Positions 17,166 through 26,489 are shown, numbered from the stretch's first letter. The stretch: DNA of 64,000 bases from Pseudoxanthomonas suwonensis J47 (GCF_000513955.1 NZ_AZUZ01000006.1:1-64000); one strand, 5' to 3'. The notes: generated by a model from the letters alone, not told the origin. Numbers and translations: made by a program.

Positions 17166-18343
17166 CAGACCACCGCGTAGTTCTGCAGCGGCTTGACCGT
17201 GCCCCACTCCTTGCAGCTGGGGCATTGCCAGTGGTGGGTGCGCGCACCGAAGCCGCAGCGCGTGCAGCGGTAGCTCGGGTTGCGGACCAGCAGCTGGTCG
17301 GTGATGTGCTTGAGGTCGTGCAGGGTCGCGGTGCTGTCGGCGCCCACCGCCAGGGTGAGGTCGATCAGCGCGGCCTCGCCGCGGACCGAAGGCCGGTCCT
17401 TGAGCTGGCGGCCGAGGTAGTCGCGCGCGGCCTTGGTGCCTTCCTGCGCCTCGATCAGGCGGGTCAGCGCCAGCACCGGGGCGATGCCGCGGTAGTGTTC
17501 GGTCATCTCGGCGAGGAACGCGCGCGCGCCGGCGGTGTCGCCGACCTGGCCGTAGCACGACAGCAGGCTCGGCAGGAACTCCGGCAGGTAGTCCGGATCG
17601 TGGCGCGCGGCGCGCTCGAAGGCGCGGATCGCCGCTTCCGGATTGCCCGAATCGGCCTCGATGCGACCCTCGAGAATGCCGGCGCGCACGCTGGTCGCGT
17701 CGGCCTGGTAGGCGCGGGCGATGGAGGCGCGCGCGGCGGCGAGGTCGCCGTTGGCGCGCTGGCGCTCGGCCAGTTCGCATTCGAACTGCGAGACCAGCTT
17801 GCCCATCGGCTCGCCGGTGACTTCCTCGTAGCGGGTGGCGTTGTCGATCGCCCGCTCCCAGTCGCGCTCGGCCTGGTAGATGCCGATCAGGTGCTTGAGC
17901 GCCTGCGGCGCGCGCTGGTCGATCTTGGCCAGGTCGGAGAACACGGTCTCGGCGCGGTCGAGCAGCCCGGACTTCATGTAGTCCTCGCCCAGCGCCAGCA
18001 GCGCCTGTACGCGCTGCGCGTCGGACAGGTCGTTGCGCTGGACCAGGCCCTGGTGCAGGCGGATCGCGCGGTCGACCTCGCCGCGGCGGCGGAACAGGTG
18101 GCCCAGCGCGACCTGGGTCTCGAAGGTTTCCTTGTCCAGCTCGGCGATGTGCAGGAACAGCTCGATCGCCTTGTCCGGCTGTTCGTTGAGCAGGTAGTTC
18201 AGGCCGCGGAAGTAGGTGCTGGACAGGCGGCTGACCTGGGTGTCGCCATGGCGCTGGCCACCGCGGCGGCCGACCACCCAGCCGGAAACGGCGGCCAGCG
18301 GCAGCAGCAGGAAGAACCAGAACCACTCGTTGAGGAATTCCAT
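17165..18343 (-). CDS. lapB: lipopolysaccharide assembly protein LapB (YciM)
   Basis: Inner-membrane adaptor that controls LPS amount by promoting FtsH degradation of LpxC. It has 392 residues: an N-terminal membrane anchor (WFWFFLLLPLAAVSGWVVG), a long array of TPR repeats, and a C-terminal rubredoxin-like metal site (CTRCG...CPSC, about 360-380), exactly the LapB architecture. lapA lies immediately upstream, as in most gammaproteobacteria. The 1-base overlap with the WecA-like gene is unlike E. coli, where pyrF follows. Confidence 0.96.
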   Translation of the reverse strand: MEFLNEWFWFFLLLPLAAVSGWVVGRRGGQRHGDTQVSRLSSTYFRGLNYLLNEQPDKAIELFLHIAELDKETFETQVALGHLFRRRGEVDRAIRLHQGLVQRNDLSDAQRVQALLALGEDYMKSGLLDRAETVFSDLAKIDQRAPQALKHLIGIYQAERDWERAIDNATRYEEVTGEPMGKLVSQFECELAERQRANGDLAAARASIARAYQADATSVRAGILEGRIEADSGNPEAAIRAFERAARHDPDYLPEFLPSLLSCYGQVGDTAGARAFLAEMTEHYRGIAPVLALTRLIEAQEGTKAARDYLGRQLKDRPSVRGEAALIDLTLAVGADSTATLHDLKHITDQLLVRNPSYRCTRCGFGARTHHWQCPSCKEWGTVKPLQNYAVV

Positions 18344-18347
18344 GGGC

Positions 18348-18635
18348 TCAGGCGTCCTGGAAAGGGGGCCGTGGCGCCTCGGCCGGAGGCGGGGTGGTCG
18401 CGGCGGGCCGGCTGGCGCGGCGCAGCCGCGCCTGCAGCGGCAGCACGGTGGTGGCCATGACGATGCCGCCGCCCAGCAGCACGCCTGCCAGCAGCGACAC
18501 CATCACCGCGATCCCGGTGGTGGTGACGATCTCCGCCAGTCCGAAGTCGAGGACGATGCGCTGCGTATTGAGCGAACCGATAACCAGGCCGGCGGCCAGG
18601 AAGGCCACCAGTACCAGCAGGCGAAGAAGGGTCAT
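18348..18635 (-). CDS. lapA: LapA family inner-membrane protein
   Basis: 95 residues with two membrane spans (about 3-20 and 43-67) connected by a short loop (NTQRIVLDFGLAEIV), and a basic, Pro-rich cytosolic tail. This matches the small LapA/YciS partner of LapB in LPS control. It lies 4 bases upstream of lapB. The gap to ihfB is 65 bases. Confidence 0.9.
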   Translation of the reverse strand: MTLLRLLVLVAFLAAGLVIGSLNTQRIVLDFGLAEIVTTTGIAVMVSLLAGVLLGGGIVMATTVLPLQARLRRASRPAATTPPPAEAPRPPFQDA

Positions 18636-18700
18636 TGGGCCGACTCCCGGGAAAGCCGGTCAAAGCTTAACGGACGGAGCACCGCCCGGTCGACGCGCGC

Positions 18701-19015
18701 TCAGGCGCCCTCGTCGGCGGAGGCCGGCGCGGGCAGCACGTCGCTGACCTTCTCGCGCAGCTCCTTGCCCGGCTTGAAATGCGGGACATGCTTGCCCGGC
18801 AGCGCGACCGAATCACCCGTCTTCGGGTTGCGGCCCAGGCGCGGCGGGCGGTAATGCAGGGAAAAACTGCCGAAGCCGCGGATCTCGATGCGGTCGCCGG
18901 AGGCGAGCGCGCCGCCCATCATCTCCAGCAACGACTTGACGGCGAGGTCCACGTCCTCGGCCTTCAGGTGCGACTGGCGACGGGCCAGGATCTCGATCAG
19001 TTCGGACTTGGTCAT
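18701..19015 (-). CDS. ihfB: integration host factor beta subunit
   Basis: 104-residue DNA-bending protein of the HU/IHF family. [17 protein letters not shown] and the DNA-binding arm motif [20 protein letters not shown] with [20 protein letters not shown] are typical of IhfB; the Pro inserted at the bend is present. The order cmk-rpsA-ihfB-lapA is conserved in gammaproteobacteria. The C-terminal tail ([14 protein letters not shown]) is variable in the family. Confidence 0.96.
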   Translation of the reverse strand: MTKSELIEILARRQSHLKAEDVDLAVKSLLEMMGGALASGDRIEIRGFGSFSLHYRPPRLGRNPKTGDSVALPGKHVPHFKPGKELREKVSDVLPAPASADEGA

Positions 19016-19046
19016 CTCGGGCTTGGCTGGATCCGGGTGGGACAGG

Positions 19047-19078
19047 CCACGGCGGCCCGGGAACCCGGGCCGCCGTGG
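19047..19078. repeat. perfect 15-bp inverted repeat between rpsA and ihfB
   Basis: CCACGGCGGCCCGGG is followed after two bases by its exact reverse complement CCCGGGCCGCCGTGG. In the rpsA-ihfB transcript this makes an extremely stable hairpin 16 bases after the rpsA stop. No T-run follows on the minus strand, so it is more likely an RNA-stabilising or attenuating structure than a complete intrinsic terminator. Confidence 0.75.
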
Positions 19079-19094
19079 TGACTGCGTTTACTGC

Positions 19095-20771
19095 TTACTC
19101 GGACTTGTTGCCCAGCTGCTCGCGCAGGAGCGCGCCCAGCTTGGTGGTACCGCCGGCGGCCGACTGGTATTCCTCCAGCACTTCGCGCATCTCGGCGTCG
19201 TCCTTGGCCTTGATCGACAGCTGCAGGGTGCGGCCCTTGCGGTCCATGCCCACGAACTTGGCTTCGACCTTGTCGCCGACCTTCAGGTACTGGCTGGCGT
19301 CGTCCACTCGCTCGTTGGCGATGTCGCGCGCGGCGACGTAGCCCTCGATGCCGTCGGCCAGTTCGATGGTCGCGCCCTTGGCGTCCACTTCCTTGACCAC
19401 GCCCTCGACCTTCGAGCCCTTCGGATGGGCGGCCATGTACTGGCCGAACGGATCCTGCTCCATCTGCTTCAGGCCGAGGCTGATGCGCTCGCGCTCAGGG
19501 TCGACGGCCAGGACGACGGCGTCCAGGGTGTCGCCCTTCTTGAAGTTGCGCAGCACGTCCTCGCCGGTGGTGTTCCAGCTGATGTCGGACAGGTGCACCA
19601 GGCCGTCGATGCCGCCATCCAGGCCGATGAAGATGCCGAAGTCGGTGATCGACTTGATCTGGCCGCTGACCTTGTCGCCCTTCTTGTGGATGGCGGCGAA
19701 GGTCTCCCACGGATTGGCGGCGACCTGCTTCATGCCCAGCGAGATGCGGCGACGCTCCTCGTCCACGTCCAGAACCATGACCTCGACCTCGTCGCCGACC
19801 TGCACGACCTTCGACGGGTTGACGTTCTTGTTGGTCCAGTCCATCTCGGACACGTGCACCAGGCCCTCGACGCCCGGCTCGATCTCGACGAACGCGCCGT
19901 AGTCGGTGACGTTGGAGACCTTGCCGAACACGCGGCTGTTGGCCGGGTAGCGGCGGGCGATGTTGTCCCACGGATCCTCGCCCAGCTGCTTCAGGCCCAG
20001 CGAGACGCGGTTGCGCTCGCGGTCGAACTTCAGCACGCGGACGTCCAGCTCGTCGCCGACGTTGACCACTTCGGACGGATGGCGGACGCGCTTCCACGCC
20101 ATGTCGGTGATGTGCAGCAGGCCGTCGATGCCGCCCAGGTCCACGAACGCGCCGTAGTCGGTCAGGTTCTTGACCACGCCCTTCAGCACGGCGCCTTCCT
20201 GCAGCTTCTCGAGCAGCTGCTCGCGCTCTTCCGAATGCTCGCTCTCGACCACCGCGCGGCGGGAGACGACCACGTTGTTGCGCTTGCGGTCCAGCTTGAT
20301 GAGCTTGAACTCAAGCTCCTTGCCTTCCAGGTAGGCCGGGTCGCGCACGGGGCGCACATCGACCAGCGAACCCGGCAGGAACGCGCGGACGTCCTTGATG
20401 TCGACGGTGAAACCACCCTTGACCTTGCCGCTGATGCGGCCGGTGATGGTCTCGTTCTTCTCGAGGGCTTCCTCAAGCTCGTCCCACACCATCGCGCGCT
20501 TGGCCTTCTCGCGCGACAGCACGGTCTCGCCGAAGCCGTTCTCGATGGAGTCGAGCGCGACCTTGACCTGGTCGCCCACGCCCACGTCGATCTCGCCGGC
20601 GTCATTCCGGAACTGCTCGATCGGCACGATGCCTTCGGACTTCAGACCGGCGTTGATCACCACGACGTCGCCGCGGACTTCCACGACGGTGCCGACGACG
20701 ATCGCGCCCGGCTTCAGCTTGGCCAGGTTGGTCTGGCTCTGTTCGAACAGCTCGGCAAAAGATTCGGTCAT
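19095..20771 (-). CDS. rpsA: 30S ribosomal protein S1
   Basis: 558-residue mRNA-binding ribosomal protein. Six S1 repeats are recognisable from recurring motifs ([73 protein letters not shown]). I use the ATG at 20771 ([12 protein letters not shown]), the family start, not the one 24 bases upstream. Neighbours cmk and ihfB are the usual partners. The 181-base gap to cmk contains the cmk terminator and a small hairpin (GGTCCA/TGGACC at about 20840-20855) in the rpsA leader. Confidence 0.98.
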   Translation of the reverse strand: MTESFAELFEQSQTNLAKLKPGAIVVGTVVEVRGDVVVINAGLKSEGIVPIEQFRNDAGEIDVGVGDQVKVALDSIENGFGETVLSREKAKRAMVWDELEEALEKNETITGRISGKVKGGFTVDIKDVRAFLPGSLVDVRPVRDPAYLEGKELEFKLIKLDRKRNNVVVSRRAVVESEHSEEREQLLEKLQEGAVLKGVVKNLTDYGAFVDLGGIDGLLHITDMAWKRVRHPSEVVNVGDELDVRVLKFDRERNRVSLGLKQLGEDPWDNIARRYPANSRVFGKVSNVTDYGAFVEIEPGVEGLVHVSEMDWTNKNVNPSKVVQVGDEVEVMVLDVDEERRRISLGMKQVAANPWETFAAIHKKGDKVSGQIKSITDFGIFIGLDGGIDGLVHLSDISWNTTGEDVLRNFKKGDTLDAVVLAVDPERERISLGLKQMEQDPFGQYMAAHPKGSKVEGVVKEVDAKGATIELADGIEGYVAARDIANERVDDASQYLKVGDKVEAKFVGMDRKGRTLQLSIKAKDDAEMREVLEEYQSAAGGTTKLGALLREQLGNKSE

Positions 20772-20870
20772 TGTTGAATACTCGGTTGAACACACGGACG
20801 GGACGCCACCTGCGTGGCCACTTCCCGCCCCCCTGATCGGTCCACGGATGGACCCTGTGTGGTTGGTTGG

Positions 20871-20900
20871 AAAAAACCGCCGCGGTCGTCCGCGACGGCG
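20871..20900 (-). terminator. cmk terminator
   Basis: On the minus strand CCGTCGCGG pairs with CCGCGGCGG (one G-U) around a 4-base loop and is followed by six T residues. It lies about 50 bases after the cmk stop and before rpsA, so some rpsA transcription must start in the gap. Confidence 0.75.
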
Positions 20901-20952
20901 CCTTTGGCGCTTGCGCGCCTCCTGCTGCGTTGAAGCCCCTGCGGGGATGCGA

Positions 20953-21630
20953 TCAGCCGGCGCGCGCCGGCACCAGGGCCAGGACGCGGTCGACGACTTC
21001 CTCGATGGCCAGGCCGGTGGTGTCGATGATGACGGCGTCTTCGGCCGGCTTCAGCGGCGCCACGGTGCGCTGGGCATCGCGGGCATCGCGGGCGAGGATC
21101 TCCCGCAGCAGACCGCCTAAGGTAACCGAAACCCCTTTTTCCTTCAACTGGTTATGCCGCCTGCGGGCGCGCTCCTCGGCGCTGGCGGTCAGGAACACCT
21201 TGGTGGTGGCGTCCGGGAAGATGACCGTGCCCATGTCGCGGCCGTCGGCGACCAGGCCCGGTTCCTGGCGGAACGCCCGCTGCCGCTCCTTCAGTGCCGC
21301 CCGCACCTCGGGGATGGCGGCGATGGCCGAGGCCAGGGTCCCGGTGGTCTCCAGGCGCAGCTCGTCGGTGGCGTCCACCCCGTTCACGAAAACCCGCAGG
21401 CTGCCGCCCTCGTCCCGGAACGCGATGTCCGTATCGAAGGTGCAGCGGACCAGGGCCGCCGGGTCGGACAGGTCCAGGTCGGCCCAGCTGGCCGCCACGC
21501 CCACCGCCCGGTAAAGTGCGCCGGAATCCAGGTAGTTCCAGCCCAGGCGGGACGCCACCAGGCGGCTGACCGTGCCCTTGCCGGCCCCGGACGGGCCATC
21601 GATGGTCAGGACCGGGACGGGATTGGACAT
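20953..21630 (-). CDS. cmk: cytidylate kinase
   Basis: Phosphorylates CMP and dCMP. 225 residues starting at ATG 21630 ([20 protein letters not shown]), with the P-loop at 12-20, the substrate motifs [12 protein letters not shown] and [13 protein letters not shown], and AEERARRR in the lid. A longer upstream reading frame is ignored because it lacks homologous features. It precedes rpsA, as in E. coli, and is divergent from rpmJ. Confidence 0.97.
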   Translation of the reverse strand: MSNPVPVLTIDGPSGAGKGTVSRLVASRLGWNYLDSGALYRAVGVAASWADLDLSDPAALVRCTFDTDIAFRDEGGSLRVFVNGVDATDELRLETTGTLASAIAAIPEVRAALKERQRAFRQEPGLVADGRDMGTVIFPDATTKVFLTASAEERARRRHNQLKEKGVSVTLGGLLREILARDARDAQRTVAPLKPAEDAVIIDTTGLAIEEVVDRVLALVPARAG

Positions 21631-21716
21631 GGGCGGCTCCGAAGGCTTGGCAGTGCGTGAAGCCGGCAATTGTAGCCCGCCCCCGCCGTCCTTCCGCCCG
21701 TTTTTTTCGCAAACGC

Positions 21717-21746
21717 TTGAACCTCCAAAGGAAAGCCCGTTAGAAT
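21717..21746 (+). promoter_or_regulatory. sigma70-type promoter of rpmJ
   Basis: TTGAAC (21717-21722) and TAGAAT (21741-21746) are separated by 18 bases. Each hexamer deviates little from consensus. Transcription would start near 21753, leaving a leader of about 64 bases before the L36 gene. No better candidate lies in the 186-base gap to the divergent cmk. Confidence 0.7.
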
Positions 21747-21816
21747 GGCGGGCTAATTGCACGCCCTGGCCACCCCGGCCCTGGCATTCCCATCCGTCGT
21801 CCTCCCGAGGTGTGTC

Positions 21817-21942
21817 ATGAAAGTCCTGTCCTCCCTGAAGTCGGCGAAGACCCGTCACCGCGACTGCAAGGTGGTCCGCCGCCGCGGCAAGGTCTTCGTG
21901 ATCTGCAAGTCCAACCCGCGTTTCAAGGCCCGCCAGCGCTGA
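21817..21942 (+). CDS. rpmJ: 50S ribosomal protein L36, zinc-free (type B)
   Basis: 41 residues: [19 protein letters not shown] then a basic middle and [13 protein letters not shown]. It lacks the CxxC...CxxxxH zinc ribbon of standard L36 and matches the zinc-independent C-minus form (YkgO type), which serves as L36 in Xanthomonads. GAGGTGTGTC precedes the ATG. It is monocistronic, between its own promoter and a hairpin at 21985-22006. Confidence 0.95.
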
Positions 21943-21984
21943 GCCGGCGGCGTCCCGGCCTCGGCCGGCACGCGGAACGACGCG

Positions 21985-22012
21985 AAGGCCGCAGCAATGC
22001 GGCCTTCCGCGT
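21985..22012 (+). terminator. probable rpmJ terminator
   Basis: AAGGCCGC (21985-21992) and GCGGCCTT (21999-22006) form an 8-bp stem with a 6-base loop, followed by CCGCGTTTCC. The T-run is short, so termination may be partial. Confidence 0.5.
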
Positions 22013-22178
22013 TTCCGGGCCCCGCGATCCGGGTGCGTCGGCCGGGAACCGGGCGCGGCACCATGGATGTTGACGCCCGCCGCACAACGTCCGGGGCCCT
22101 TCTGCTTACAATCGGCGCCTGGCGCAGGCCCGGCCTGCCATCGCCGCCGAAGCGGCCATCCACGGGGAGAGCAACGCG

Positions 22179-22508
22179 ATGAAGCACCATCCGAAGACCC
22201 TGATCCTGCTGGCCCTGCTTGCCGCCTGCGGCACGGCCGGCGCCGAGACCCTGCTGGTCGAGCGCGTCGCGCAGAAGCCCGCGGTGGCCCAGCCGGCCCG
22301 CGGCCTGACCATGGCCGAGGTGGAAGCCCGCTTCGGCGCGCCCAGCGAGAAGCTGGACCCGCGCGGCGGGCAGAAGCGCCAATGGCCGACGATCAACCGC
22401 TGGGTCTACCCGGACTACGTCGTGTACTTCGAGAAGAACCGGGTGATCGACGTGGTCGCGCACAAGGCCAGCCCCGAGGAAGTGGGCCCGAAACCGCCGA
22501 TCCGCTGA
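22179..22508 (+). CDS. small periplasmic protein, BamE-like repeat
   Basis: 109 residues with a signal peptide ([20 protein letters not shown]). The mature part has [17 protein letters not shown] followed by [17 protein letters not shown], resembling the SmpA/BamE-type fold (a Gly-Met-Thr turn, helix, then Tyr/Phe-rich strands) that also occurs in many small periplasmic proteins of this family. Function unknown. LLAAC could be read as a lipobox at Cys16, but GAE cleavage is equally plausible. A TACAAT -10-like element lies at 22107-22112. Confidence 0.75.
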   Translation: MKHHPKTLILLALLAACGTAGAETLLVERVAQKPAVAQPARGLTMAEVEARFGAPSEKLDPRGGQKRQWPTINRWVYPDYVVYFEKNRVIDVVAHKASPEEVGPKPPIR

Positions 22509-22640
22509 CACCTTCCCGCGGCGCAGGCACGACTGACGCGCGGGAACCAGGGGAAGTTTCCCCGCCAGTCGCCCGCGCGCACCCGCGCCGGGATTCGAGA
22601 ACGACCCGGGCCCCGCCCGGGCATTGCAGACAGCACGAGC

Positions 22641-23672
22641 ATGACCGAAACCCTGCGCTTCCCCGCGGAGTGGGAACCCCAGTCCGCGATCCTCATTGCG
22701 TGGCCGCACGCCGGTACCGACTGGGCCGACCGGCTCGGCGAGGTCGAGGAGACCTACATCGCCCTGGTCGCGGCGATCACCCGCTTCCAGGACGCCTGGA
22801 TCTGCGTGGCCGACGACGACGTCGAGACCTATGCCGAGGCGCGCCTGCGCTCGGCGCGGATCGACATGGAGCGGGTCCGCTTCATCCCGTTCGACTACGA
22901 CGACACCTGGCTGCGCGATTCCGGGCCGATCACCCTGCGCGAAGGCGACGGCTTCCGCGTGCTCGACTTCCGCTTCACCGCCTGGGGCGGCAAGTTCGAG
23001 GCCGGCCGCGACGACCGCCTGGTCGAGGCGCTGGCCGCGCAGGGCCTGTTCGGCGACGCCAGGCGCCAGCGCATCGATTTCGCCCTGGAAGGCGGCGGCA
23101 TCGAGACCGATGGGGCCGGCACCCTGCTCACCACCTGGCGCTGCCTGCACGAACGCCACCCGCAGGCCAGCCGCGAGGAGCTGACCGCGAAACTGGCCGG
23201 CTTGCTGGCCCAGGACCGTGTGCTGTGGCTGGACCACGGCTACCTGGAGGGCGACGACACCGACGCCCACATCGACACCCTCGCCCGCTTCGCGCCGGGC
23301 GACGCGATCGTGTTCCAGGCCTGCGACGACGCAACCGACAGCCACTACGCCGAGCTGAAGGCGATGGCCGACGAGATCGCCGCGCTGCGCACCGCCGACG
23401 GCCGTCCCTACCGCCTGTTCCCGCTGCCGTGGGCGGCGCCTGTGCTGGACGAAGGCCGCCGCCTGGCCGCCTCCTATGCCAACTTCCTCATCGTCAACGG
23501 CGCGGTGCTGATGCCGGCCTATGGCGACCCGGCCGACGAACGCGCCGCGGCCGTGCTGGCCGAGGCCTTCCCGGGCCGCGAGATCGTCCAGGTCCCCTGC
23601 CGCCCCCTGATCTGGCAGAACGGCAGCCTGCACTGCATCACCATGCAGCTGCCGGCCGGCCTGGGCCGCTGA
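22641..23672 (+). CDS. aguA: agmatine deiminase
   Basis: Hydrolyses agmatine to N-carbamoylputrescine and ammonia. 343 residues of the peptidylarginine-deiminase fold: FPAEWEPQSAILIAWPH at the N-terminus, DDTWLRDSGPI with the substrate Asp, LEGGGIETDGAGTLL, GDDTDAHIDTLARF with the catalytic His, and NGSLHCITMQLP with the nucleophile Cys332 near the C-terminus. The next gene, N-carbamoylputrescine amidase, completes putrescine formation. A perfect 26-base palindrome (23690-23715) lies between the two. Confidence 0.95.
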   Translation: MTETLRFPAEWEPQSAILIAWPHAGTDWADRLGEVEETYIALVAAITRFQDAWICVADDDVETYAEARLRSARIDMERVRFIPFDYDDTWLRDSGPITLREGDGFRVLDFRFTAWGGKFEAGRDDRLVEALAAQGLFGDARRQRIDFALEGGGIETDGAGTLLTTWRCLHERHPQASREELTAKLAGLLAQDRVLWLDHGYLEGDDTDAHIDTLARFAPGDAIVFQACDDATDSHYAELKAMADEIAALRTADGRPYRLFPLPWAAPVLDEGRRLAASYANFLIVNGAVLMPAYGDPADERAAAVLAEAFPGREIVQVPCRPLIWQNGSLHCITMQLPAGLGR

Positions 23673-23689
23673 TCCCGCCCTGCCGTGAC

Positions 23690-23715
23690 GCCGGCGCCGC
23701 GATCGCGGCGCCGGC
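23690..23715. repeat. GC-rich palindrome between aguA and aguB
   Basis: GCCGGCGCCGC-GATC-GCGGCGCCGGC is a perfect 26-base palindrome 18 bases after the aguA stop. It gives an 11-bp stem with a GATC loop. No T-run follows, so it may attenuate or protect the aguA transcript rather than terminate fully. Confidence 0.7.
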
Positions 23716-23784
23716 CTTCCCGGACCATTTCCACGTCCACCTGCGCGTCACCTGCGCGGGTGGCGATCGCCCTACAATGCCCGC

Positions 23785-24669
23785 ATGACCAACAAGACCC
23801 TCACCGTCGCGCTGATCCAGGAGCGCAACCACGGCGATGCCGCAGCCAACCTCGCCATCATCGAACAGCGCGTGGCCGAGGCCGCCGCGCAGGGCGCGAA
23901 GCTGGTCCTGCTGCAGGAACTGCACAACGGCGCCTACTTCTGCCAGCACGAGTCGGTGGTCGAGTTCGACCTGGCCGAACCGGTCCCCGGCCCCAGTACC
24001 GAACGGCTGGGCGCGCTGGCGAAGAAGCACGGCGTGGTCATCGTCGGCTCGCTGTTCGAACGCCGCGCCGCCGGCCTGTACCACAACACCGCGGTGGTCC
24101 TGGAGAAGGACGGCACCCTGCTGGGCAAGTACCGCAAGATGCACATCCCGGACGACCCGGGCTTCTACGAGAAGTTCTACTTCACCCCGGGCGACATCGG
24201 CTTCAGGCCGATCGACACCTCGGTCGGCCGCCTCGGCGTGCTGGTGTGCTGGGACCAGTGGTATCCGGAAGCGGCGCGCCTGATGGCGCTGGCCGGCGCC
24301 GAGATGCTGCTCTACCCCACCGCGATCGGCTGGGATCCGGACGATGCGCATGACGAGCAGACCCGCCAGCGCGACGCCTGGGTGCTGAGCCACCGCGGCC
24401 ATGCCGTCGCCAATGGCCTGCCGGTGCTGTCGTGCAACCGCGTCGGGCATGAACCCTCGCCGCTGGGCGCCTCCGGCATCCGCTTCTGGGGCAACAGCCA
24501 CGTGCTCGGCCCGCAGGGAGAGTTCATCGCCGAGGCCGGCACCGAGCCGACCGTGCTGGTGTGCGAGGTCGACCTGCAGCGCAGCGAGCACGTGCGCCGG
24601 ATCTGGCCGTTCCTGCGCGACCGCAGGATCGACGCCTACGGCGACCTGCTCAAGCGCTACATCGACTGA
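23785..24669 (+). CDS. aguB: N-carbamoylputrescine amidase
   Basis: Nitrilase-superfamily enzyme that splits N-carbamoylputrescine to putrescine, CO2 and ammonia. 294 residues with the Glu45 (LLQELHNGAYFC), Lys118 (GKYRKMHIPDDPGFYEK) and Cys155 (VLVCWDQWYPEAARLMA) triad. It pairs with aguA upstream. TACAAT at 23773-23778 lies so close to the ATG that a leaderless transcript would be possible, though no good -35 is seen. Confidence 0.95.
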   Translation: MTNKTLTVALIQERNHGDAAANLAIIEQRVAEAAAQGAKLVLLQELHNGAYFCQHESVVEFDLAEPVPGPSTERLGALAKKHGVVIVGSLFERRAAGLYHNTAVVLEKDGTLLGKYRKMHIPDDPGFYEKFYFTPGDIGFRPIDTSVGRLGVLVCWDQWYPEAARLMALAGAEMLLYPTAIGWDPDDAHDEQTRQRDAWVLSHRGHAVANGLPVLSCNRVGHEPSPLGASGIRFWGNSHVLGPQGEFIAEAGTEPTVLVCEVDLQRSEHVRRIWPFLRDRRIDAYGDLLKRYID

Positions 24670-24682
24670 GGCGGCCGCGCCC

Positions 24683-25213
24683 GTGACCGTGTCGATCCGC
24701 GAAGCCACGCCGGCCGACGTGCCGGCGATCGCCGCGATCTACGCCGCGGAAGTGCGCGACCACGTCAACACCTACGAATACGACGTCCCGGAAGAGGCGG
24801 AGATGGCGCGGCGCATGCGCGCCATCGTCGAGGGCGGCTATCCGTACCTCGTCGCCGAGTGCGAGGGCGAGGTTGCCGGCTACGCCTATGCCAGCAGCTA
24901 CCGCGCCCGCATCGGCTACCGCCACACCGTCGAGAACTCCGTGTACGTCGCCGCCGGCCAGCAGGGCCGCGGCATCGGCACGGCGCTGCTGGAGAGGCTG
25001 GTCGCCGAATGCGAGGCGCGCGGCTTCCGGCAGATGATCGCGGTGATCGGCGAGCCGGCGAACACCGCGTCGATCCGCCTCCACGAGAAGGCCGGTTTCC
25101 ACCTGGTCGGCATCTTCCGCGGCATCGCCTGGAAGCATGGCCGCTGGCTGGATACCGTGCAGATGCAGCGCCCGCTGGGCGCCGGCAACCAAGAGCCCCC
25201 GAATGACCGATGA
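24683..25213 (+). CDS. GNAT N-acetyltransferase, phosphinothricin-acetyltransferase type
   Basis: 176 residues from GTG 24683 (a second GTG at 24689 is also possible). It has the GNAT fold: SIREATPADVPAIAAIYA at the N-terminus, VENSVYVAAGQQGRGIGTAL (acetyl-CoA loop QQGRGIG), and the C-terminal RLHEKAGFHLVGIFRGIAWK and W-L-D-T-V-Q-M-Q-R of the Pat/Bar/YncA group, which acetylate small amines such as phosphinothricin or methionine sulfone analogues. It begins 13 bases after aguB and overlaps the next gene by 11 bases, so a polyamine-related substrate is conceivable but unproven. Confidence 0.88.
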   Translation: MTVSIREATPADVPAIAAIYAAEVRDHVNTYEYDVPEEAEMARRMRAIVEGGYPYLVAECEGEVAGYAYASSYRARIGYRHTVENSVYVAAGQQGRGIGTALLERLVAECEARGFRQMIAVIGEPANTASIRLHEKAGFHLVGIFRGIAWKHGRWLDTVQMQRPLGAGNQEPPNDR

Positions 25214-26438
25214 CACGCTGAACCCCGCCCCGGCCGATGCCGCCGCCGATCCGCTGCACGGCCAGCCCGTACAGGTGGTCGAGCGCGATGGCGTGCGCTA
25301 CACCCTGCTCGGCACCGCCCACGTCTCCCAGGCCAGCATCGACGCGGTGCGCGCGGCCATCGACAGCGGCGCCTACCAGGCCGTGGCGGTGGAGCTGGAT
25401 CCGGGCCGCCTGCAGTCGCTGACCGATCCGGACGCGCTGTCGCAGCTGGACATCGTCCGGGTGCTGCGCGACGGCAAGGCGCACCTGTTCGCCGCCAACC
25501 TGGCGCTGGCCGCCTACCAGCGGCGCCTCGCCGAGCAGCTCGGCGTCGAGCCGGGCGCCGAGCTCAAGGCGGCGGTGCAGGAAGCGCGTGCCCGCGACCT
25601 GCCCTTCCACCTGATCGACCGCGAGGTCGGCCTGACCTTCCGCCGCGCGATGCAGCGACTGGGCTGGTGGGGCCGCGCCAGGACCGGCGCCGGCATCCTG
25701 CTGGCGATGGTCGGCGACGACGAGATCGCCGAGGACGACATCGAGAAGCTCAAGGGCGGCGACGTGCTGGAGGCCAGCTTCGGCGAGTTCGCCGCACACA
25801 GTCCCGCCCTCTACGAAAGCGTCATCGCCGAGCGCGACCGCTACATGGCCGCCAACCTGCGCGAGCTCGCCGGCGGCGATGCGCGCGAGGTGCTGGCGGT
25901 GGTCGGCGCCGGCCACCTGCCCGGCCTGGCCCGGCACCTGCGCGAGGACGTGGAGGATCCGGCCACGGTGCGGCGCTCGCTGGAGACGGTGAAGCCCAAG
26001 TCGCGCGTGCCATGGATGGAACTGGTGATCGGCGCGTTCCTGGTCGGCGGCTTCGCCTGGGGCTTCTGGCAGGGCGGCGTGGACGTGGGCTCGGACCTGC
26101 TGCTGCAGTGGGTGCTGGCCACCGGCATCCTCGGCGCCATCGGCTGCGCCATCGCCGGCGGCCATCCGCTCAGCATCCTGGCGGCCTTCATCGCCTCCCC
26201 GCTCACGCCGCTGCACCCGGCGCTGGCATCGGGCACGGTCAGCGCCTTCGTCGAGGCCACCCTGCGCAAGCCGACCTACGCCGACTTCATGGCCCTGCGC
26301 GACGACGTGCAGACCGCGCGCGGCTGGTGGAAGAACCGGGTGGCCCGCGTACTGCTCAACTTCTTCCTGACCAGCCTCGGCACCGCGATCGGCGTGTGGA
26401 CCGGCGGGCTGCGCATGCTCGGCCGCCTGTTCGGCTGA
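25203..26438 (+). CDS. TraB/PrgY-family membrane protein
   Basis: 411 residues from ATG 25203. The N-terminal half is a TraB domain (RYTLLGTAHVSQASIDAV, AVAVELDPGRLQSL, VLAVVGAGHLPGLARHL with the conserved Gly-His), related to the Tiki/EreA-type hydrolase fold; the family includes the Enterococcus pheromone shutdown protein. The C-terminal half has four to five hydrophobic spans (from about 270), WMELVIGAFLVGGFAWGFWQ and onward. Function in Gram-negative bacteria is not established. It overlaps the GNAT stop by 11 bases. Confidence 0.85.
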   Translation: MTDDTLNPAPADAAADPLHGQPVQVVERDGVRYTLLGTAHVSQASIDAVRAAIDSGAYQAVAVELDPGRLQSLTDPDALSQLDIVRVLRDGKAHLFAANLALAAYQRRLAEQLGVEPGAELKAAVQEARARDLPFHLIDREVGLTFRRAMQRLGWWGRARTGAGILLAMVGDDEIAEDDIEKLKGGDVLEASFGEFAAHSPALYESVIAERDRYMAANLRELAGGDAREVLAVVGAGHLPGLARHLREDVEDPATVRRSLETVKPKSRVPWMELVIGAFLVGGFAWGFWQGGVDVGSDLLLQWVLATGILGAIGCAIAGGHPLSILAAFIASPLTPLHPALASGTVSAFVEATLRKPTYADFMALRDDVQTARGWWKNRVARVLLNFFLTSLGTAIGVWTGGLRMLGRLFG

Positions 26439-26452
26439 GCTTCCGCGACACC

Positions 26453-26482
26453 GCACCGGCGCCCCGTCGGGGACGCCGGTGC
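26453..26482. terminator. hairpin between convergent TraB and RND genes
   Basis: GCACCGGCGCCCC pairs with GGGG-A-CGCCGGTGC (one bulged A) around a 3-base loop. It lies midway in the 51-base gap between convergent genes. There is no clear T-run on either side, so terminator function is inferred from position and stability. Confidence 0.5.
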
Positions 26483-26489
26483 ACCACCC

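Noticed and set aside
24401-24682. N-terminal extension of the GNAT into aguB
   Set aside because: The extension overlaps the aguB coding region and has no GNAT features; the family start matches GTG 24683 or 24689.
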